Below, piece after piece: positions 5,628 through 9,401 of a stretch of DNA of 9,401 bases. The notes beneath the pieces were generated by a model. That model was not told where the DNA came from. It made no database searches and saw only the letters and a program-made list of their open reading frames with translations. Made by a program: the position numbers and the translations under genes. Source of the stretch: Bacillota bacterium (GTDB lineage: Bacteria > Bacillota > Clostridia > Christensenellales > Aristaeellaceae); the NCBI GenBank assembly GCA_023435435.1, contig JAEYRW010000137.1, forward strand, positions 1 through 9,401. Direction: 5' to 3'. The first letter of the stretch is position 1, and each line of letters starts with the position of its first letter.

Positions 5628-7637
5628 TTATTGCGCGCCGCCGCGATAGAACATCTGCTCCATCGCCAGATCCCAGCCGGGGATGTGTCCGCCGGTGGGC
5701 ACGTTGCCGATGTTTTTATTGAGCACGATGCACATCTTGACGTTGGTCAGCGGTTCGATGATGTAGACGTGGGCGCCGAACCACTGGTCGATCTCCGGAA
5801 TGATCACGTCCACGGCCTCGTCGGAGGACACCGTCATGAGCGAATCCATCTTGAGGTAGATTTCCTTCACTTCCTCGGGCGGTTCCAGATAGCCCTCCAC
5901 GCCGTCCAACGCGCCGGAGAAGCCGCCGTTGTTGTTCCATGTGCTCCACAGAGAGCCCCACAGACTCTCGTTCCAGCCCAGATAGTACCACAGCATGGTC
6001 GACTGCGCCCAGAACACGCGCATGGGCACCTCATTGGCCGATACGGATGTGGACAGAAGGGATGATTCGGTGGAGTATACGTCCACCTTCAGGCCGATCT
6101 CACTCCAGAATTCCACCAGCAGCTCGCACACGGGCACGATGTCCGTTGCCTCGCCCGCGTTCCAGATCTGCCAGCTGAATTGAAGTCCCGAGGGCGTCTC
6201 GCGATATCCGTCGCCGTCTGCGTCCAGCATGCCCATCTCGTCGAGCAACGCGTTGGCGGCGTCGATGTCGTGGTCACAGGAATAGGTCGGGTTCACCTCG
6301 CCGAAGCCGTTGTACACCGTATCGAGGATCTCGCCCGCGTCGATGGCGCGCATGAGCGCCTGCCGGAAGCGAAGATCGGGGACGACCTCCTGCCATGCCT
6401 TCGACGCGTCGTCGTCCTTGACGCTTCCGTCGGCGTTCAGGCCGTAGGTCATGTTGATGAAGATGTCGGTGGGATTGGATGTGCGGTCGCCGATGTATGC
6501 CTTGATGCCCGCCGTTTCCTCCGCCTCGCGGTAGAGGGAAATGTTGGCGATGGAAGCCGACTCGCGCAAAAAGTCCACGTCGCCCGACATGACCTTGAGT
6601 TGCACCATGTTCTGGTCCTCGACCTCGCTGCTCATCAGGGAATCAAAGTACGGGAGCTGCCGGCCGGCGGAATCCACCTTGAAATAGTAGGGGTTTCTGG
6701 TATAGCTGGTGACGCCGTTCGCGTAGGCGGAGACGATCCACGCGTAGAGCGCCGGGAAATTCTCCGTGAGGCCGCAGTCGGGGAAGGTTTCTGTTGTGAG
6801 CATGTCCACGTGGTCGGTGGCCTCCCAGTTGGTGGCGTCGATGGCGGAAAAGACGTAGGTCCATACGCTCTCCGCGGAGGCGTCGTCATAGCCCAATATG
6901 GTGGCGAAGGGCTGAAGGAAGGCGTAGTACGCCTCCAACGAGCCGTGGCATTCCACCGCGTAGTCCTTGTGGAACTGCTTTAAGTAATGCGCGGGCTTGA
7001 GAAGTTCGGTATAGCCCTTCCACCCGGCCACGGACAGGTGCACCGCGAATCCGCCGTAGGAGGACTTGAACGTGATGGTGAACGTGTCGTCCGAAACGGC
7101 ATCAAAGGTGAACGGCTCGCCCGTGGCGCTGCCGCCGTCCCGCATCCACGCGGCGACGGTGGGGGTAAGCTCGGCGTTGAACACCACGTTTTCGATGGCT
7201 AAGCGGAAATCCTCCATGGTGACCTCCGTGCCGTCCGACCACCTGAGTCCCTTGCGGAGCTTGCACGTAAAAACGGTGTTGTCGTCGTTGGCGCTGAATT
7301 CCGCGAGGATGTTCGGGGTGATGACGCCGCTGTTGGCCGACGCCATGGTCAAAAGGTTTTCGGTAATGCCCATGAAGATGTCGGCGTTCCAGTTGACGCC
7401 CGATGTGACGAAGCGCAGCGTTCCGCCGTAGTCGCCGCTCTGGTAGTCGAGGTATTCGGGCAGAATCTCCGCTGGGGGCGCCGGGTTCTCCGGTACGCGC
7501 TGGTCAACCGGAGGCAGTTCACCCGCCGCCGCCAGCGCGGCAAGCATCGGGGCCTCCTGATAGGCCGCCTGCTCGGCGTGGGTGGGGACAAGGAGAAGCA
7601 GCATTGCGAGCGCGATGAGAAGCGAAATCTTTTTCAT
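5628..7637 (-). CDS. extracellular solute-binding protein, family 5 (peptide/nickel/opine ABC type)
   Basis: A 669-residue secreted binding protein of the SBP_bac_5 (DppA/OppA) group, which delivers peptides, oligosaccharides or other solutes to an ABC importer. Residues 1-21 are a signal peptide: MKK, a hydrophobic LLIALAMLLLLVP core and a THA cleavage site. There is no lipobox cysteine, unlike most monoderm binding proteins. GGTLRF (71-76) begins the mature fold. The family hallmark CKLRKGLRWSDGTEVTMEDF (125-144) is clear. TRNPYYFKVD (313-322), the RFRQALMRAID hinge region (423-433) and an acidic DADGDGYRE stretch (472-480) follow. It is longer than the usual 520-600 residues. The ATG at 7637 is chosen because it gives the signal peptide and has GGAGGG upstream; the frame opens earlier but lacks these. 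The FAD enzyme gene follows, while no permease or ATPase genes are present in the window. The substrate is unknown. Confidence 0.95.
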   Translation of the reverse strand: MKKISLLIALAMLLLLVPTHAEQAAYQEAPMLAALAAAGELPPVDQRVPENPAPPAEILPEYLDYQSGDYGGTLRFVTSGVNWNADIFMGITENLLTMASANSGVITPNILAEFSANDDNTVFTCKLRKGLRWSDGTEVTMEDFRLAIENVVFNAELTPTVAAWMRDGGSATGEPFTFDAVSDDTFTITFKSSYGGFAVHLSVAGWKGYTELLKPAHYLKQFHKDYAVECHGSLEAYYAFLQPFATILGYDDASAESVWTYVFSAIDATNWEATDHVDMLTTETFPDCGLTENFPALYAWIVSAYANGVTSYTRNPYYFKVDSAGRQLPYFDSLMSSEVEDQNMVQLKVMSGDVDFLRESASIANISLYREAEETAGIKAYIGDRTSNPTDIFINMTYGLNADGSVKDDDASKAWQEVVPDLRFRQALMRAIDAGEILDTVYNGFGEVNPTYSCDHDIDAANALLDEMGMLDADGDGYRETPSGLQFSWQIWNAGEATDIVPVCELLVEFWSEIGLKVDVYSTESSLLSTSVSANEVPMRVFWAQSTMLWYYLGWNESLWGSLWSTWNNNGGFSGALDGVEGYLEPPEEVKEIYLKMDSLMTVSSDEAVDVIIPEIDQWFGAHVYIIEPLTNVKMCIVLNKNIGNVPTGGHIPGWDLAMEQMFYRGGAQ

Positions 7638-7672
7638 TGTCTTCCCTCCGTCAATTTGGGCGCGTCTCTCTC

Positions 7673-7687
7673 GAGCGAAGCGCGCTC
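7673..7687 (-). promoter_or_regulatory. small hairpin at the 5' end of the solute-binding protein transcript
   Basis: GAGCG and CGCTC (7673-7677 and 7683-7687) pair with a 5-base loop. If transcription starts near 7691, this hairpin occupies roughly the first 20 bases of the RNA. Wider GGG/CCC and GCGCG/CGCGC complementarity with 7658-7664 gives an alternative pairing. It may stabilise the 5' end; the role is inferred. Confidence 0.3.
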
Positions 7688-7697
7688 CCTTGTGAAT

Positions 7698-7706
7698 ATC
7701 ATAGCA
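7698..7706 (-). promoter_or_regulatory. extended -10 promoter of the solute-binding protein operon
   Basis: The minus strand reads TGCTATGAT, an extended -10 with the same TATGAT hexamer as the GRE operon promoter. No TTGACA-like -35 is present at the right distance. The expected start is near 7691, with a leader of about 54 bases. The divergent regulator gene and the lack of a -35 both suggest activation by the AraC-type protein. Confidence 0.5.
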
Positions 7707-7742
7707 GAACGTGCGGAAATTACCTTTAAAAAACGATACGGT

Positions 7743-7756
7743 TATCACCAAAAACC
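7743..7756. promoter_or_regulatory. candidate regulator box shared with the GRE operon promoter
   Basis: TATCACCAAAAACC matches TACCACCAAACACC (3247-3260, GRE operon promoter) at 12 of 14 positions, in the same orientation. A weaker copy, TACCTTTAAAAAAC (7721-7734, 9 of 14), lies 22 bp away towards the solute-binding protein -10, close to the helical spacing seen in AraC-type tandem sites. CGGTT (7739-7743) and AACCG (7753-7757) also make it an imperfect inverted repeat. With only two good copies, chance similarity cannot be excluded. Confidence 0.3.
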
Positions 7757-7787
7757 GGTCAGAATTTACATTTAGCCAATCTTTCCG

Positions 7788-7816
7788 TTGACTTTTTTAA
7801 TGGTGCTTATTATCAT
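7788..7816 (+). promoter_or_regulatory. sigma-A type promoter of the AraC-family regulator
   Basis: TTGACT (7788-7793) and TATCAT (7811-7816) are separated by 17 bp. Transcription would begin near 7823, almost at the ribosome binding site, giving a leader of under 20 bases. The gene is therefore likely to be expressed at a basal level without an activator. Confidence 0.65.
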
Positions 7817-7839
7817 GCAAACTGGGGGAGGTGGTCCGA

Positions 7840-8790
7840 ATGACCATGGAGGAGCGTGCCGCCGCGCTGGAAAATGACATTCTGTCCTACATCCGGCATC
7901 TGCGCGCGGCGGAAAAACTGTCTTTGACGGTACACCTGATGCAATACAATCCGTACCGGCACATGGATTTCGGGAGTCTCTACACGGTGCACCCCAATCC
8001 CCTGTGCGTGTATTTAAAGGGCAGCGTCCGACTGATGGACCACTGCATCGAGCGTCAGACGAAGGTGGTCAGGCGCGCCGCGCTCGGCCGGTACTGCGGC
8101 ATGTGCTGGGCGGGCGTCACCGAATACGTTTATCCCGTTCGCGATCCGGAGGGGCGCATCGCCGCGTTTATCTCGGTGGGCGGTTACGGCGCGGCGCGCG
8201 AAAGGGCGCTTCCGCGGCTCATGCGCGCCTGCCGCATCCATGGGCTGGACGAAGAAAAGGCGGTCGAGATTTTCGACCGTCAGCTTCCCCACGAACTGCC
8301 CGACGAGGCGGGGCTCGATTCCCTCGTCATGCCGCTTTCGCACATGTGCGCGCTGCTCTTCTTCTATGCGGCCGGGACGCGCGGCGCCGAGGCCCGCGCG
8401 GGCGCGCCCAATTCAGCCGTCTTCTACACTGAGATGATCCGTTACATTGAATCCGTGTATACCTCGGACCTCTCCCTTGAGGACATCTGCGCGCGCTTCG
8501 GCTGCTCGGCTTCCTATGCCTCGCGCCTGTTTCGCAGGTACGGGGGCGGGAACTTTCGCACCATCGTCAACCGCCTGCGCGTCGAGCTCGCCAAATCCTT
8601 CCTTCTGAGCTCCGATCTCTCCGTTCAGGAGATTTCACGCATCGCGGGTTTCTCCGATCCCAACTATTTTTCCACCGTCTTTTGCAGGTCCGCGGGGCTG
8701 TCGCCCCGTGCCTGGCGCGCGCAAAGCGCCGGTCCCAAGCCCGCTCATGAAAGGCTCATTGAGGCGCTTCAGCAAAATCCGTGCATGTAG
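7840..8790 (+). CDS. AraC-family transcriptional regulator with N-terminal PocR-like sensory domain
   Basis: A 316-residue cytoplasmic regulator. Residues about 10-175 resemble the PocR domain, a PAS-like ligand-binding module named after the propanediol-utilisation regulator. It shows the ordered cysteines Cys56 (LCVYL), Cys69 (MDHC), Cys86 and Cys89 (CGMCWAGVTE, where PocR domains have CHAGL.E), then YPVRDPEGRIAAFISVGGYG (98-117). Residues 198-293 form the AraC DNA-binding domain with two helix-turn-helix units, LSLEDICARFGCSASYASRL (211-230) and LSVQEISRIAGFSDPNYFST (260-279), ending in LSPRAWR. ATG at 7840 is preferred over GTG at 7831, because the GTG lies inside the GGGGGAGGTGG ribosome binding site. 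It is divergent from the solute-binding protein operon, its most likely target. The ligand is unknown; the family call is firm and the PocR call fairly firm. Confidence 0.92.
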   Translation: MTMEERAAALENDILSYIRHLRAAEKLSLTVHLMQYNPYRHMDFGSLYTVHPNPLCVYLKGSVRLMDHCIERQTKVVRRAALGRYCGMCWAGVTEYVYPVRDPEGRIAAFISVGGYGAARERALPRLMRACRIHGLDEEKAVEIFDRQLPHELPDEAGLDSLVMPLSHMCALLFFYAAGTRGAEARAGAPNSAVFYTEMIRYIESVYTSDLSLEDICARFGCSASYASRLFRRYGGGNFRTIVNRLRVELAKSFLLSSDLSVQEISRIAGFSDPNYFSTVFCRSAGLSPRAWRAQSAGPKPAHERLIEALQQNPCM

Positions 8791-9120
8791 GGAGGCAAAG
8801 GGTGATCCGTACGTCTCCGTGCGCTTGACCTCGCCGGAGATGCCCCGGAAGTCTGCAGGGCTCGCGTTTTCGGGAATGGAATGGCGCATCGGCAAGGAGC
8901 GATATGAAAAAGGCCAATTTGGAGTGACAATCAATAATGGGATGGAACGGGATGTCGGATGTGGGAATGGGCGCGCAAAGCGAACGGCGGAAAAGCGGCG
9001 ATCCGCCGGGAAAAGGCCGCCGCCTTGCGCGTGGACCGACGTTGCGTAGGCCGCGAAGATGCGGTAAAATAGGCGGGATGGGACTGATCGAAAAAATGTG
9101 ATGGGGAAGTGGATTTGCAC
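8791..9120. other. 330-bp intergenic region without a convincing gene
   Basis: No clear terminator follows the regulator gene. GC-rich self-complementary sequence (CGGCG-atc-CGCCG, near 8996-9008) is present but has no U-run. Short frames exist: 8904-8927 (seven residues, after AAGGAG) and 8937-9101 (54 residues, basic and low in complexity, poorly placed ribosome site). Neither resembles a known product. The 3' part holds the candidate promoter for the last gene. Confidence 0.5.
9042..9070 (+). promoter_or_regulatory. candidate promoter of the partial membrane-protein gene
   Basis: TTGCGT (9042-9047) and TAAAAT (9065-9070) are 17 bp apart, a weak -35 with a good -10. The predicted start near 9077 leaves a leader of about 44 bases before the ATG at 9121. 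Confidence 0.4.
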
Positions 9121-9401
9121 ATGCGGACAGGCGATTCCGGGACCCTGACGGGGAAGACCGTGCCGGAGACGCGGCCCATTGACCGCCCGACTGGCTGGCT
9201 GGACGCGTGGCAGCGGCCAGAGGCGCTTGCGCGCATGCGGACGGCGCGCAAAAAGGCGCGCATCCGCTGGCTGACCATGACCCTCGCGCCCATTGCGGCG
9301 GGACTTGCCGTCGGATTTCTTCTGCGCGGGCGCTGGCGCTTCGACGTCGAAAGCGGCGCGGTCCTCGGGGCGGCCGCGGCGCTGGGCCTGCAGCTTTGGG
9401 C
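9121..9401 (+). CDS. small unrecognised membrane protein, 5' part only
   Basis: The frame is open from the ATG at 9121 to the window end (93 codons plus one base), so the C-terminus is missing. A TGA at 9085-9087 closes the frame upstream. The ATG has GGGGAAG 11 bases before it, a rather long spacing; GTG at 9109 is an alternative start. The hydrophilic N-terminal 40 residues include PTGWLDAWQRPEAL. A basic cluster (RKKARIR, 43-49) precedes a hydrophobic segment (about 50-68), then RGRWRFDVES and the start of a second one (from about 79). By the positive-inside rule, the N-terminus would be cytoplasmic. No family is recognised, and no link to the other genes is visible. Confidence 0.6.
   Translation, partial: MRTGDSGTLTGKTVPETRPIDRPTGWLDAWQRPEALARMRTARKKARIRWLTMTLAPIAAGLAVGFLLRGRWRFDVESGAVLGAAAALGLQLW

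Noticed and set aside
4299..6065. Long plus-strand open frame (588 codons) opposite the FAD enzyme and binding protein
   Set aside because: It spans two well-supported minus-strand genes and their gap, has no ribosome site, and its composition is that of an antisense shadow.
7831..7839. GTG start for the AraC-family gene
   Set aside because: The GTG is part of the Shine-Dalgarno sequence; ATG at 7840 has correct spacing.
8904..8927. Seven-residue leader peptide-like frame after AAGGAG
   Set aside because: No run of regulatory codons and no attenuator downstream; very short frames like this occur by chance.
8994..9010. GC-rich inverted repeat as a terminator of the regulator gene
   Set aside because: No U-run follows on either strand, and it lies about 200 bases past the stop codon.
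8937..9101. 54-residue plus-strand frame between the regulator and the last gene
   Set aside because: Basic, Gly/Arg-rich, no motif, ribosome site too far away.

Overview
The window looks like a high-GC, strictly anaerobic, Gram-positive-type bacterium. A class in Clostridia such as Christensenellales or Oscillospirales would fit, but that is inference. The reasons are strong AGGAGG-type ribosome binding sites before almost every gene, GC-rich coding with AT-rich intergenic promoters, and an oxygen-sensitive glycyl radical enzyme with its radical-SAM activase. No rRNA, tRNA, CRISPR array, insertion sequence or phage gene was seen.

Layout. (a) 54-3158, minus strand: a two-gene operon with the activase first and the glycyl radical enzyme (GRE) second, 12 bp apart. 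The GRE has a complete glycyl-radical loop, but its active-site cysteine lies in Gly-Cys-His-Trp-Met. The Cys-x-Glu of the GRE eliminases and decarboxylases is absent. (b) 3447-4229, plus strand: a stand-alone, single-domain EAL protein with several catalytic positions replaced, so probably a c-di-GMP binder or protein partner and not a phosphodiesterase. (c) A strong 15-bp-stem terminator at 4238-4280 separates it from the convergent transcript. (d) 4296-7637, minus strand: a family 5 extracellular solute-binding protein, then an intercistronic GNRA-loop hairpin, then an FAD-dependent oxidoreductase. (e) 7840-8790, plus strand, divergent from (d): an AraC-family regulator with an N-terminal PocR-like ligand-sensing domain. 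(f) 8791-9120: 330 bp with a possible promoter and no convincing gene. (g) 9121 to the window end: the start of a small unrecognised membrane protein.

How it may work together (inference). The PocR-AraC protein would sense a small molecule and control the divergent solute-binding protein/oxidoreductase transcript, and perhaps the GRE operon. Both minus-strand operons have an extended -10 (TGnTATGAT) with no recognisable -35, typical of activator-dependent promoters. The regulator gene and the EAL gene have -35/-10 pairs at the standard 17-bp spacing. The solute-binding protein would capture a substrate outside the cell, and the FAD enzyme and the GRE would act on it inside. No permease or ATPase subunit lies in the window.

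The strongest candidate for something undescribed is the GRE subclass with its non-canonical active site, in the context of an orphan solute-binding protein, an FAD enzyme and a PocR-type regulator. Its substrate cannot be read from the sequence.
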